From the NCBI RefSeq assembly GCF_016741855.1, contig NZ_JAERRH010000024.1, positions 24,131 to 88,130 on the forward strand: 64,000 bases of DNA. Direction: 5' to 3'. The position numbers were made by a program, and so were the translations under genes. The stretch comes from Streptomyces musisoli (GTDB lineage Bacteria; Actinomycetota; Actinomycetes; Streptomycetales; Streptomycetaceae). The notes beneath the pieces are model-generated. The model was not told the origin of the DNA and did no database searches. It worked only from the letters and a program-made list of their open reading frames with translations. Shown here in pieces: positions 44,778 to 53,538 of the stretch (positions within the stretch are counted from its first letter, which is position 1; each line of letters opens with the position of its first letter).

Positions 44778-46670
44778 TCAGGCGTGGTGGCGGGAGCGGG
44801 TACGGGGGCCGCCGAAGCCGGCCGGGGGACCGCCGTCCGCCTCCTCGGCCAGCAGGATGCCGCCGAGCACCGCACCGGCGAACCCGGCCCTGTCCGCACC
44901 GGTACCGGCGAGCCCGGTCGTGTCCCCTGTGGCCCCCACATAAGGGGTGCCGTGCGCCCGTACGTCCCGCTCGGCCAGTTCCCGGGCCTCCCCGGCCACG
45001 GCATCGGCCCGGCCGGCGTTCCCCGCTCCCAGCTCCCGTACCGCCTCCGCCAGCCGCGCCCGGGCCTCCGCGTCCACCGCCCCCCGGTGCACCCCGACGA
45101 ACTCCTCCGCCCCGGCCACGGAACTCCGCGCCACGAGCAGCGCCGCGGTGTCGGGCACCCCGGAGCCGGCCCCCTCCAGCCGCTCGACGGCGCGGGTGAT
45201 CCGGCGCAGCGCGTCCATCGGGTCGTACGCCCCGCCGCTCAGCTCCGCGCGCACCGCGGCCAGCACGCCGTCGACGTGGGCCAGCCGGGCGTGCAGCTCA
45301 CCCGGGGTCAGTGAGGTCCCCTCGGCCCCGCCGCGCACGCGGGCCAGGTCCGCCTCCGCACCGGCCGACACGGCCGGCACCAGTTCGGCCGCCTCCCGCA
45401 ACTGCGCGGCGAGCCGTTCCACCCCGCCCACCAGCACCCCGGCCTGGGCCACCGCGCCCTCACCTGCGCGCAGCTGCCGCGCGGCCCGCCGCGAGTCGCC
45501 CGCGTCGGCGGCCTGGCGGGCGGCGTTGAGCCGGGCGGTGGCGAACACCAGCCGGTCCTTGGCCTGTTCGACAAAGCCCGTGACGGAACCGGCGGCAGAG
45601 GGCGCGTACGACTCGTGGAGGGCCGCCAGGGTGCGCTGCGCCGTCACCACCCGCGCCGCCAGCTCCCGGAACCGTCCCTCGGCCACCAGCAGCGCCCCGC
45701 CGATCCCCCCCACCGCCACCGCCGGCGCCGCACCGGTTCCTTCCCCGGCCACCTCCGGCACCGCGTCGCCCCGCTTCTTCGCCACTCCCGGCGTCGCGCT
45801 GCCCAGCTCCTTCGCCACTTCCGGCGTCGCGCCGACTTCTTCCTTCACCGCTTCCGGCGCCGCGTCGGCCCGCTCCTTCGCCACTTCCGGCGCCGCGTCG
45901 GCCCGCTCCTTCGCCGCCTCCGGACCCGCTCCGGCTCCTCCCACGTCCGCGGCGTGTACATCCGCGTCCGCGCTCGCGACGCGCCCTTCCCCGCCGGCGC
46001 CCGGTTCGTCCGCGACGAACCCCCGCATCCGATCCAGCGCCGCGGACTCCGCGTCCAGCCGGCGCCCCGCCTCCGCGCACCGGCCGATCACCCCGGCCAG
46101 CGCCTGGCGGCGGGCGCTCGCCTCCTCCGGTACGCCGGCCTCGTACTGCCGCCAGATCGCGAACGCCGCCGACAGCTCGGTCTCGGCGGCCCGCAGCGCC
46201 TGTGTGAACGGCTCGGTCCACTTGTCCCCGAACCGCTCCCGGACGAAGGAGAGTTCCTCCCGGCTGGACCGCACGCAGTCGTCGGCCAGGCGCAGTGCCG
46301 CCCGGGCCTGCCGTTCGGAGTCGGTCGGGCTGGGCACGCGCGGGTGTGCCGAGACGGTTCCCGGGGTGGTCCGGGTGCGGGCCCGCCGGGTGCGCCGTAC
46401 ATAGCCGTATCCGGCCAGCGCCACGGCCGCGACCCCGGCGACGAGCGGCATCACGAGGTCGGCCGCCGACGTCCCGTCCTGCAGCGGGGCGGCGGCGCTC
46501 GCCACCGCGCCGACCGGAGCCGCGGGAACCGGATCATGGGCTTCGACCGTCATCACCGGCAACGCCAGCCACCCGGCCCCCGCCAGGGTGCCCAGCACGG
46601 CATGCGCCACCCGCATCCGTATGTGTGCCGTGGCACGCCGGGGCCGGCCCCGGATCAGGGAGGACGTCAC
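44778..46670 (-). CDS. Membrane protein like the C-terminal part of TPM-domain proteins, with internal repeats
   Basis: About 630 residues. An N-terminal hydrophobic segment (HAVLGTLAGAGWLALPV) and a second one (LVMPLVAGVAAVALAGYGYV) precede a long Ala/Glu/Arg-rich helical, probably coiled-coil body (QARAALRLADDCVRSSREEL onward), ending in a Gly-rich tail. Streptomyces TPM-domain proteins have this body after a TPM domain; here the TPM domain is absent between the two hydrophobic segments. Residues near 250-325 are degenerate 13-residue repeats (PEVAKERADAA). The GTG at 46670 is a best guess because the ribosome site is poor. It is divergent from the GH18-like gene. Confidence 0.65.
   Translation of the reverse strand: MTSSLIRGRPRRATAHIRMRVAHAVLGTLAGAGWLALPVMTVEAHDPVPAAPVGAVASAAAPLQDGTSAADLVMPLVAGVAAVALAGYGYVRRTRRARTRTTPGTVSAHPRVPSPTDSERQARAALRLADDCVRSSREELSFVRERFGDKWTEPFTQALRAAETELSAAFAIWRQYEAGVPEEASARRQALAGVIGRCAEAGRRLDAESAALDRMRGFVADEPGAGGEGRVASADADVHAADVGGAGAGPEAAKERADAAPEVAKERADAAPEAVKEEVGATPEVAKELGSATPGVAKKRGDAVPEVAGEGTGAAPAVAVGGIGGALLVAEGRFRELAARVVTAQRTLAALHESYAPSAAGSVTGFVEQAKDRLVFATARLNAARQAADAGDSRRAARQLRAGEGAVAQAGVLVGGVERLAAQLREAAELVPAVSAGAEADLARVRGGAEGTSLTPGELHARLAHVDGVLAAVRAELSGGAYDPMDALRRITRAVERLEGAGSGVPDTAALLVARSSVAGAEEFVGVHRGAVDAEARARLAEAVRELGAGNAGRADAVAGEARELAERDVRAHGTPYVGATGDTTGLAGTGADRAGFAGAVLGGILLAEEADGGPPAGFGGPRTRSRHHA
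45730..45945 (-). repeat. In-frame repeat region of the TPM-like membrane protein
   Basis: Degenerate units of about 39-42 bp coding APEVAKERADA-like peptides, at least five in a row, in frame. Length variation between strains would be expected. Confidence 0.65.
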
Positions 46671-46750
46671 ATTTCGGAGCGTATGGGCAGGTAGACGGCT
46701 CCGCGAGCGGGGCGGATACGGGTGGGGGAGCAGGCGCACAGGGGGGCGGA

Positions 46751-48334
46751 ATGGACGAGAACCGGACGGACGACGGCCGGGAGAAGCAGAACCGAGCCGG
46801 CGAGAACCGGACCGACGAGAATCGGGCCGGCGAGAACCGGACCGACGACAACGGGACCGACGGGAACCGGGCGGAGGAAGACCGGGCGGAGCAGAGCCGG
46901 GCCGGTGAAAACCGGACGGGGGCAGACCGGGCGGAAGAAGGCCGGACGGACGACGGCCAGGCGGCACAGAGCCGAGCCGACGAAGACCGGACGGAGGAAG
47001 TCCAGGCGGACGAGATCCAGACGGACGGAAGCCCGACGGAAGCAGACCGCACGCACGCGGACCGCACGGACGGAAGCCAGCCGGGCCCAGACCGGTCGGA
47101 CACGGACTCGACGCACGCGGACCCGACGAAAGCCAACCCGGCGGAAGCGGACCCGACGAAACCGGACCCGGCGGACGCGGACCCGACGGAAGCCGACCCG
47201 GCGCACGCAGACCCGGCAGACGCGGACCCGGCGCACGCGGACCCGGCGCACGCGGACCCGGCGGGCGTGGATCGGTCCGGTGTTGGGGAGGTGGCCGTCG
47301 GCCGTCCGGTTCCGGCGTCGAAGCCCCGCTCCCTACGGCGGCGGATCCTCCGGCTCACCACCGCCGTCCTCGCCCTCCTCCTGCTCCCGGTCCTCACCGC
47401 CGAGACGGCCCTCCGCCTCAACTACACCGGCGACCCGGCCCCCGGCACCCGCACCCGGCACCAGGACGCCCTCTGGCTGGGCCACGCCTGGGTGGACGGC
47501 CGGAAGACCGACCGGGACGTCAAGGCCCTCGCCCGCCGGCTGCGCGCCACCGGCATCCGGGACCTCTACGTCCACTCGGGTCCCCTGGAGCACGACGGCA
47601 CCCTCCCCGCGTCGGACTACCCCAAGGCGCGGTGGCTGATCACCGCCGTCCACCGGGAACTGCCGGACGTCCGCGTGCAGGCCTGGCTCGGGGACAAGCT
47701 GGCCGGCGAAGGCCCCGACGGGCTGCGCCTGGACCGCCCGGCCACCCGCACCGCGATCCTCGCCTCCACCCGCGCCGTCCTCGCCGCCGGCTTCCAGGGC
47801 GCGCACTTCGACCTGGAGCCCCTGCACTCCGGCGACCGCGACTACCTCCGCCTCCTCGACGACCTGCGCCGGCTCACCCACGCCCGGGGCGCCGTCCTCT
47901 CCGTCGCCGCCCACCAGATCGACCCGCTGCCGGCCTTCCACTCCTTCTGGGGCACCACCACCGGCCACCCCAAGTGGTGGTCGCAGGCGTACTTCGGGCA
48001 GGTGGCCCGCCGCGTGGACCAGATCGCCGTCATGTCGTACGACACCATGCAGCCGCTCCAGAGTCTGTACGGCGGTTATGTGGCCCAGCAGACCAGTCTC
48101 GCCCTGGAGGTCACCCCGGACGGCACCGACCTGCTGATGGGCCTGCCCTTCTACCACGAGAACCGGTTCGGCCACTGGGCGCACGCCGAGACCGTCCCGG
48201 CCGCCGTGCGCGGCGTCCGCCTCGGCCTGTCCCGCACGGACGCCGGCCGCGCCCGCTTCGGCGTCGCCCTGTACGTCGACTTCGCGGCCACGGAGGAGGA
48301 CTGGCGGGCCTACCGGGAGAACTGGGTCCGCTGA
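46751..48334 (+). CDS. Membrane-anchored GH18-like protein with long repetitive N-terminus
   Basis: 527 residues. The first about 195 residues are low-complexity: first Arg/Asn/Asp-rich units (AGENRTD, AEQSRAG), then Asp/Pro/Ala units (ADPAHADPADADP). A basic stretch and one membrane segment follow (LRRRILRLTTAVLALLLLPV, about 200-222). The remaining 300 residues resemble a glycoside hydrolase 18 TIM barrel: GAHFDLEPL near 352 occupies the place of DxxDxDxE, and IAVMSYD near 427 matches a conserved GH18 strand. The full catalytic DxxDxDxE is not present, so activity is uncertain. ATG at 46751 follows GGGGGGCGGA. Confidence 0.75.
   Translation: MDENRTDDGREKQNRAGENRTDENRAGENRTDDNGTDGNRAEEDRAEQSRAGENRTGADRAEEGRTDDGQAAQSRADEDRTEEVQADEIQTDGSPTEADRTHADRTDGSQPGPDRSDTDSTHADPTKANPAEADPTKPDPADADPTEADPAHADPADADPAHADPAHADPAGVDRSGVGEVAVGRPVPASKPRSLRRRILRLTTAVLALLLLPVLTAETALRLNYTGDPAPGTRTRHQDALWLGHAWVDGRKTDRDVKALARRLRATGIRDLYVHSGPLEHDGTLPASDYPKARWLITAVHRELPDVRVQAWLGDKLAGEGPDGLRLDRPATRTAILASTRAVLAAGFQGAHFDLEPLHSGDRDYLRLLDDLRRLTHARGAVLSVAAHQIDPLPAFHSFWGTTTGHPKWWSQAYFGQVARRVDQIAVMSYDTMQPLQSLYGGYVAQQTSLALEVTPDGTDLLMGLPFYHENRFGHWAHAETVPAAVRGVRLGLSRTDAGRARFGVALYVDFAATEEDWRAYRENWVR
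46755..47270 (+). repeat. Repetitive DNA coding the hydrophilic N-terminus
   Basis: Two successive repeat families in frame: 46755-46980, 15-30 bp units rich in GAGAACCGGAC and GAC; and about 47100-47270, 15-bp units like GCGGACCCGGCGCAC. Both remain in frame with the GH18-like gene. Confidence 0.75.
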
Positions 48335-48362
48335 CCGGGGCCGCTGCGCCAGACTGGGTCCG

Positions 48363-49343
48363 GTGACCCCCGTACGACAGCACCGGACCGTCGCCGACCT
48401 GGCGCCCCTCGCCCGCGCCGCCCTGGGCCGCCACCGCACCCTGGCGGCCGTCACCCGGCTGCGCGGCGGCTCCAAGAAGGGCGTCTACCGGCTCCACCTC
48501 GACGATTCCCGCACCGCCGTCGCCTACGTCTGGTCGCCGGACGAGGACTACTGGGACCAGCCCGACGCCGACCCCCGCGACCCCTTCTCCCACGCCTCCG
48601 GACTCGGCCTGTTCACCGCCTCCCACGACCGCCTCGCGGCCGTCGGTGTCCGCACCCCGCGCCTGCTCCACGTGGACGAGGCGGCGGGCGCGGCCGTCGT
48701 CGAGGACCTGTCCGGCGGCAGTCTGGAAGAGGCCCTGCGCCGGGACCCGGACGCGGCCGGCCCGGCGCTGCGGCAGCTCGCCGAGGCCCTGCGTCTGCTG
48801 CGCGACTGCCGCTCCGCCGGCCACGGCAAGGTCGCCCTGGTCGACCGCGGCGGCACCGCGTACGGCGATTCCTGCGCCCGGCTCGTCACCGAGCGCGCCC
48901 TGTCCGACATCGCCGAGACCGCGCTGCGCGACCCGCGTGCGGCCGCCGCCCGGGCGCGGCTGGAGGAAGGGGTGCGCTCACTGGCCGGCGAGGTGCGGCC
49001 GCGCGCCGGGCACGGCCTCGTCCACGGCGAACTCGGGCCGGACCACGTCCTGCTGGACGACGCGGGCCGGCCCGCCCTGATCGACATCGAAGGGCTGATG
49101 TACTTCGACCCCGAATGGGAGCACGTCTTCCTGCGGCTGCGCTTCGGCCCGCACTACGCCGGCCTGCGCGCCCCCGGGCTGGACGAGGACCGGCTGCGGC
49201 TGTACCGGCTGGCGATGCACCTGAACCTCGTCGCCGGTCCGCTGCGGCTGCTCGACGGGGACTTCCCGCGACCGGAGTTCATGCGCGGCATCGCGGAGTA
49301 CAACCTGGGGCAGGCGCTGTCCCTCACGGGGTGCGCCTCCTGA
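48363..49343 (+). CDS. APH-type phosphotransferase
   Basis: 326 residues, aminoglycoside/choline-kinase-like fold: RLRGGSKKGVYRL nucleotide loop near 38, catalytic loop HGELGPDHVLLDDAG near 220-235 and metal site LIDIEG near 241. The brackets match fructosamine-kinase/homoserine-kinase-type small-molecule kinases rather than a typical resistance gene; substrate unknown. Its 3' end overlaps the convergent iron-sulfur subunit gene by 20 nt. Confidence 0.88.
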   Translation: MTPVRQHRTVADLAPLARAALGRHRTLAAVTRLRGGSKKGVYRLHLDDSRTAVAYVWSPDEDYWDQPDADPRDPFSHASGLGLFTASHDRLAAVGVRTPRLLHVDEAAGAAVVEDLSGGSLEEALRRDPDAAGPALRQLAEALRLLRDCRSAGHGKVALVDRGGTAYGDSCARLVTERALSDIAETALRDPRAAAARARLEEGVRSLAGEVRPRAGHGLVHGELGPDHVLLDDAGRPALIDIEGLMYFDPEWEHVFLRLRFGPHYAGLRAPGLDEDRLRLYRLAMHLNLVAGPLRLLDGDFPRPEFMRGIAEYNLGQALSLTGCAS

Positions 49344-50094
49344 TCTTCGAGCCCAGCCACACCAGCGGGTCGTACTTGCGGTCGACCGCCCGTTCCTTCA
49401 TGGGGATCAGGGCATTGTCGGTGATCTTGATGCCCTCGGGGCAGACCTCCGTGCAGCACTTGGTGATGTTGCAGTAGCCGAGGCCGTGCTCGTCCTGGGC
49501 GGTGCGCCCGCGGTCCAGGCCCCTCTCGGCGGCCGCGTCCAGCGGATGCATGTCGAGTTCGGCGATCCGCATCAGGAACCGCGGCCCCGCGAACGCCTGC
49601 TTGTTCTCCTCGTGGTCGCGCACCACATGGCAGGTGTCCTGGCACAGGAAGCACTCGATGCACTTGCGGAACTCCTGCGAGCGGTCCACGTCCTCCTGGG
49701 CCATGCGGTACTCGCCCGGACCCAGCCCGGCGGGCGGCACGAAGGCCGGGACCTCCCGTGCCTTCTGGTAGTTGAAGCCGACGTCCGTCACCAGGTCCCG
49801 GATCACCGGGAAGGCCCGCAGCGGGGTGATCGTGATCGTCTCGGCGCGGTCGAAGACCGACATGCGGGTCATGCACATCAGCCGCGGGCGGCCGTTGATC
49901 TCCGCCGAGCAGGAACCGCACTTGCCCGCCTTGCAGTTCCAGCGCACGGCCAGGTCGGGGGCCTGGGTGGCCTGGAGGCGGTGGACGATGTCCAGGACCA
50001 CCTCGCCGTCGTTCACCTCGACCGTGAAGTCCCGCAGGCCGCCGCCCTGTTCGTCGCCCCGCCACACCTTGAGGCGGGCTTCGTAGCTGCTCAC
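49324..50094 (-). CDS. sdhB: Succinate dehydrogenase/fumarate reductase iron-sulfur subunit
   Basis: 256 residues with all three cluster motifs: [2Fe-2S] (CKAGKCGSC then Cys in RLMC, about 55-75), [4Fe-4S] CIECFLCQDTC (about 140-150) and a third set in CNITKCCTEVCPEGI (about 205-220). It passes electrons from the flavoprotein to the membrane subunit. The GTG start at 50094 overlaps the flavoprotein stop by 4 nt (GTGA). It is the last gene of the operon. Confidence 0.95.
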   Translation of the reverse strand: MSSYEARLKVWRGDEQGGGLRDFTVEVNDGEVVLDIVHRLQATQAPDLAVRWNCKAGKCGSCSAEINGRPRLMCMTRMSVFDRAETITITPLRAFPVIRDLVTDVGFNYQKAREVPAFVPPAGLGPGEYRMAQEDVDRSQEFRKCIECFLCQDTCHVVRDHEENKQAFAGPRFLMRIAELDMHPLDAAAERGLDRGRTAQDEHGLGYCNITKCCTEVCPEGIKITDNALIPMKERAVDRKYDPLVWLGSKIRRRTP

Positions 50095-52061
50095 TCGTAC
50101 AGCTCCTCTTCGGCGAGGTACTTGACCAGCTCCTCCTTCTCGAAGAGGGCGAGCAGGTCCGGGCGGATGGGGTCGGTGGTCTCGCGGGTGAGCCGGATCT
50201 GGCCCCGGGCGGGGTCGGTCGCCGCGAGGCCGCCGGTGGGGTCGGCGAGGGCGCAGAGCAGGCTCACATTGCGCCAGGCGCGGTCCATCGTCGGATGGTC
50301 CTCGCGGGTGTGCCCGCCGCGCGACTCGGTGCGCTCCAGCGCGGCCCGGGCCACGCACTCGCTGACCAGCAGCATGTTCCTGAGGTCCAGGGCGAGGTGC
50401 CAGCCGGGGTTGAACTGGCGGTGGCCCTCCACGCCGGCCCGGCGGGCCCGCACCCGCAGTTCGGCGAGCTTGTGCAGGGCCTGCTCCATCTCACCCTCGC
50501 GGCGGATGATGCCGACCAGGTCGTTCATCGCCTGCTGGAGTTCCTGGTGCAGGGTGTAGGCGTTCTCCGGCGGGCCCGCCTCGCCCTCCCTCTCCGCGGA
50601 GAAGGGGCGCAGCGCCTCCGCCGCGGCCATGTCGATCTGGCTGTCGTCCACCGGTGGGCGCCGTCCTGCCGACGCCTCGGCGTACTCGGCCGCGTGCCAG
50701 CCGGCCCGGCGGCCGAACACCAGCAGGTCGGAGAGGGAGTTGCCGCCGAGCCGGTTGGAGCCGTGCATGCCGCCCGCCACCTCGCCGGCCGCGTACAGGC
50801 CCGGCACCCCGCGCGCCGCCGCCGTGTCCGAGTCGACCGCGACGCCGCCCATCACGTAGTGGCAGGTCGGTCCGACCTCCATCGCCTCCGCGGTGATGTC
50901 GACGTCCGCCAGCTCCTTGAACTGGTGGTACATGGACGGCAGCCGGCGCCGGATCACCTCGGCGGGCATGCGGGTGGAGACGTCGAGGAACACCCCGCCG
51001 TGCGGTGAGCCCCGGCCCTCCTTCACCTCGGCGTTGATCGCGCGGGCCACCTCGTCGCGGGGGAGCAGCTCCGGCGGCCGGCGGTTGTTGTCGGGGTCCT
51101 CGTACCACCGGTCGGCCTCCTCCTCCGACTCGGCGTACTTCTCCTTGAAGACGTCCGGGATGTAGTCGAACATGAACCGCTTGCCCTCGGAGTTCATGAG
51201 CACCCCGCCGTCGCCGCGCACCGACTCGGTGACGAGGATGCCCTTCACCGAAGGCGGCCAGGCCATGCCGGTGGGGTGGAACTGCACGAACTCCATGTTC
51301 ATCAGCGGTGCGCCCGCCAGCAGCGCCAGCGCGTGGCCGTCGCCCGTGTACTCCCAGGAGTTGGAGGTGACCTTGAAGGACTTGCCGATGCCGCCGGTCG
51401 CGAGGACCACGGCGGGCGCCTCCAGGACGAAGAAGCGGCCGCTCTCCCGCTCGTAGGCGAAGACGCCCGAGACCCTCCCCGGGCCCTCGGCCGGGGTGCC
51501 CCCCGTCCCGCTCGGCCCGCCGTCCTTCAGGATCCGGGTGACCGTGCACTCCTGGAAGACCTTCAGCCGGGACTCGTACTCCCCGGTCTCCTCGAAGTCC
51601 TCCTGCTGGAGCACGACGATCTCCTGCTGGAGCGTGCGGATCAGTTCCAGGCCGGTGCGGTCGCCGACGTGGGCGAGACGCGGGTACTCGTGGCCGCCGA
51701 AGTTCCGCTGCGAGATCCGGCCGTCCTTCGTCCGGTCGAACAGCGCGCCCCAGGTCTCCAGCTCCCACACCCGGTCCGGGGCCTCGTGCGCGAGCAGCTC
51801 GGCCATCCGCCACTGGTTCAGGAACTTGCCGCCGCGCATCGTGTCGCGGAAGTGCACCTGCCAGGAGTCACGCTCGTTGACGTTGGCCATGGCCGCCGCG
51901 ATGCCGCCCTCGGCCATCACCGTGTGCGCCTTGCCGAACAGGGATTTGCAGATCACCGCCGTACGGGCACCCCGCTCGCGCGCCTCGATCGCGGCCCGCA
52001 GCCCGGCGCCGCCGGCACCGACCACGACGACGTCCCACTCCTGACGGTCGACCACGGACAT
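50091..52061 (-). CDS. sdhA: Succinate dehydrogenase/fumarate reductase flavoprotein subunit
   Basis: 656 residues. FAD dinucleotide-binding motif VVVVGAGGAGLRAAIEA near the N-terminus, the covalent-flavin region KAHTVMAEGGIAAA (His next to TVMAEGG), substrate-site segments LEFVQFHPTGM-like (MEFVQFHPTGMAW), active-site Arg/His in GPTCHYVMGGVAVD and HGSNRLGGNSLSDLLVFGRRAG. Oxidises succinate to fumarate. ATG at 52061 lies 25 bp after the membrane-subunit stop. Length fits the longer actinobacterial SdhA group. Confidence 0.96.
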   Translation of the reverse strand: MSVVDRQEWDVVVVGAGGAGLRAAIEARERGARTAVICKSLFGKAHTVMAEGGIAAAMANVNERDSWQVHFRDTMRGGKFLNQWRMAELLAHEAPDRVWELETWGALFDRTKDGRISQRNFGGHEYPRLAHVGDRTGLELIRTLQQEIVVLQQEDFEETGEYESRLKVFQECTVTRILKDGGPSGTGGTPAEGPGRVSGVFAYERESGRFFVLEAPAVVLATGGIGKSFKVTSNSWEYTGDGHALALLAGAPLMNMEFVQFHPTGMAWPPSVKGILVTESVRGDGGVLMNSEGKRFMFDYIPDVFKEKYAESEEEADRWYEDPDNNRRPPELLPRDEVARAINAEVKEGRGSPHGGVFLDVSTRMPAEVIRRRLPSMYHQFKELADVDITAEAMEVGPTCHYVMGGVAVDSDTAAARGVPGLYAAGEVAGGMHGSNRLGGNSLSDLLVFGRRAGWHAAEYAEASAGRRPPVDDSQIDMAAAEALRPFSAEREGEAGPPENAYTLHQELQQAMNDLVGIIRREGEMEQALHKLAELRVRARRAGVEGHRQFNPGWHLALDLRNMLLVSECVARAALERTESRGGHTREDHPTMDRAWRNVSLLCALADPTGGLAATDPARGQIRLTRETTDPIRPDLLALFEKEELVKYLAEEELYE

Positions 52062-52086
52062 CTATCAGTCCCTCTTCACTAGATCA

Positions 52087-52908
52087 CTAGAAGAAGCGCG
52101 GATCGTCGAAGGCCCCGGACGCGACCAGGTACACGTAGAAGTCGGCGAGTGCCACGCTCAGCAGCGAGGCCCAGGCCAGCTGCATGTGACGGGCGTTGAG
52201 CGTGCCGACGAACCGCCATGCCCGGTAGCGCACGGGGTGCCTGGAGAAATGCTTGAGCTTGCCGCCGACGATGTGCCGGCAGGAGTGGCAGGAGACGGTG
52301 TAGGCCCAGATCAGCACGATGTTGGCCAGGAAGACCAGGGTGCCGAGGCCCATGTGCCCCCACCGGTAGTGCTGGTCCCGGAAGGCCAGCACGGTGTCGT
52401 ACGTCAGCACGCCGGCCACCAGCAGGGCGGCGTAGAAGAAGTACCGGTGGATGTTCTGGAGGATCAGCGGGAAGCGGGTCTCGCCGGTGTACGTGCGGTG
52501 CGGCTCGGCCACGGCGCAGGCGGGCGGCGACGCCCAGAAGGCGCGGTAGTACGCCTTGCGGTAGTAGTAGCAGGTCAGGCGGAAGCCGAGCGGGAAGATC
52601 AGGATGATGATCGCGGGTGAGATGCCCCACCAGCCGCCGAACAGGCCGGCGTTGGGCCCGGCGTGCATGGTCCGGCAGTTCTCCGCCAGGCAGGGCGAGT
52701 AGAACGGCGAGACGTACGGCGCCGCGTAGTAGTCCGCGTTGGCGAAGGCCCGCCAGGTCGAGTAGACGACGAAGGCGAACAGACCGGCCGCGGTGACGGC
52801 GGGCGCCAGCCACCAGCGGTCGGTCCGCAGGTGCGGGGCGGCGATCGCGGCGCGCCTGCCGGCGCGTACGCCTCCGGTGTTCTGCTGGGGTTCCGTACCA
52901 GTAGCCAA
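52087..52908 (-). CDS. Succinate dehydrogenase membrane (cytochrome b-like) subunit
   Basis: 273 residues with about five or six hydrophobic segments (WWLAPAVTAAGLFAFVVYST, ISPAIIILIFPLGF, YFFYAALLVAGVLTY, LGTLVFLANIVLIWAYT, AWASLLSVALADFYVYLVA). Conserved His residues around the membrane segments (NIHRYFF, GHMGLG, SCHSCRH) are candidate haem ligands. It resembles membrane anchors that accompany this type of SdhA/SdhB in actinobacteria. TTG at 52908 is chosen because GGAGTCCCCT is properly spaced; the open frame runs much further but the upstream part overlaps another gene. Confidence 0.85.
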   Translation of the reverse strand: MATGTEPQQNTGGVRAGRRAAIAAPHLRTDRWWLAPAVTAAGLFAFVVYSTWRAFANADYYAAPYVSPFYSPCLAENCRTMHAGPNAGLFGGWWGISPAIIILIFPLGFRLTCYYYRKAYYRAFWASPPACAVAEPHRTYTGETRFPLILQNIHRYFFYAALLVAGVLTYDTVLAFRDQHYRWGHMGLGTLVFLANIVLIWAYTVSCHSCRHIVGGKLKHFSRHPVRYRAWRFVGTLNARHMQLAWASLLSVALADFYVYLVASGAFDDPRFF

Positions 52909-52933
52909 AGGGGACTCCGGTCGGTCGGGGGGT

Positions 52934-53224
52934 TCAGGGAGCGCGGCGGTCGCGGGCGCCGAGGCCCTCGTCGTCCGAGTCCGTCCACAGACTGATGTCG
53001 TAGGGCGCGTCGGAGATGGTGACGAGGTCGGGCCGGTGCGGCGCGGCCGGTGCGGCGGCGGCCTCCCGCAGCAGTGCCAGGCTTTCGCGCAGATGGTCGG
53101 CGTCCAGCCGGACCCGACGTATCTCCAGGCCGCCGCCGCCGAGCTGGTGCTCCAGGCGGCCCAGTGACCGGTGCAGTTCGTCGAGACAGCGCTGTACGGC
53201 GTTGATGTCGTCGTGCACGGACAT
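52934..53224 (-). CDS. Small protein of unknown function upstream of sdh
   Basis: 96 residues. The N-terminal half is helical (DDINAVQRCLDELHRSLGRLEHQLGG, coiled-coil-like), the C-terminal half is polar and Asp-rich (DISLWTDSDDEGLG). ATG at 53224 follows GAGGGCAAGTC. No known domain. It precedes the sdh membrane-subunit gene by 25 bp on the same strand and likely belongs to the operon. Confidence 0.75.
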   Translation of the reverse strand: MSVHDDINAVQRCLDELHRSLGRLEHQLGGGGLEIRRVRLDADHLRESLALLREAAAAPAAPHRPDLVTISDAPYDISLWTDSDDEGLGARDRRAP

Positions 53225-53538
53225 GACTTGCCCTCGTTTCCGTGGGTCCGGCGGGCCGTGGGCGGCAACGTTCATGCGCCTTGGAGTGTTGCGCCCCACA
53301 CCTGCCTATGTGAAGGGATGTGCAGCGATTGGCCGGGGCGTACGGGTGTACCGCCCGGTGTGTTGCGCCGCACGGGTGGGTTTACGGCCTGTTGTCGCCG
53401 TGTCGCCCACCGTTGCCGGATCCTTTCCTCTTCAGTGGCCGCATAGATCTGATCAGCTCCATATACCGCCAAACGTGATCAGTTCCATATACCGACAAAA
53501 GTGAGCATAAAGCCCGCGGCTCCCCGGAGGTAGCAGAG
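53225..53538. promoter_or_regulatory. Divergent region of sdh operon and solute-binding protein gene
   Basis: 314 bp between divergent starts. Its right end carries a two-copy 26-bp direct repeat (annotated separately) and AT-rich steps such as CATATACC and CATAAAG that fit -10 elements. The remainder shows nothing distinctive. Confidence 0.5.
53450..53501 (+). repeat. Two tandem 26-bp direct repeats, probable operator
   Basis: Copies 53450-53475 and 53476-53501 agree at about 23 of 26 positions. Each begins with the palindrome TGATCA and contains CCATATACCG. The second ends 37 bp before the ATG at 53539, so the pair overlaps or borders the promoter. Two adjacent copies spaced 26 bp apart (about 2.5 helix turns) suggest a regulator binding site (inference). 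Confidence 0.75.

Noticed and set aside
50295..52082. Plus-strand frames opposite sdhA
   Set aside because: The minus frame has intact FAD and active-site motifs; the plus frames have none.
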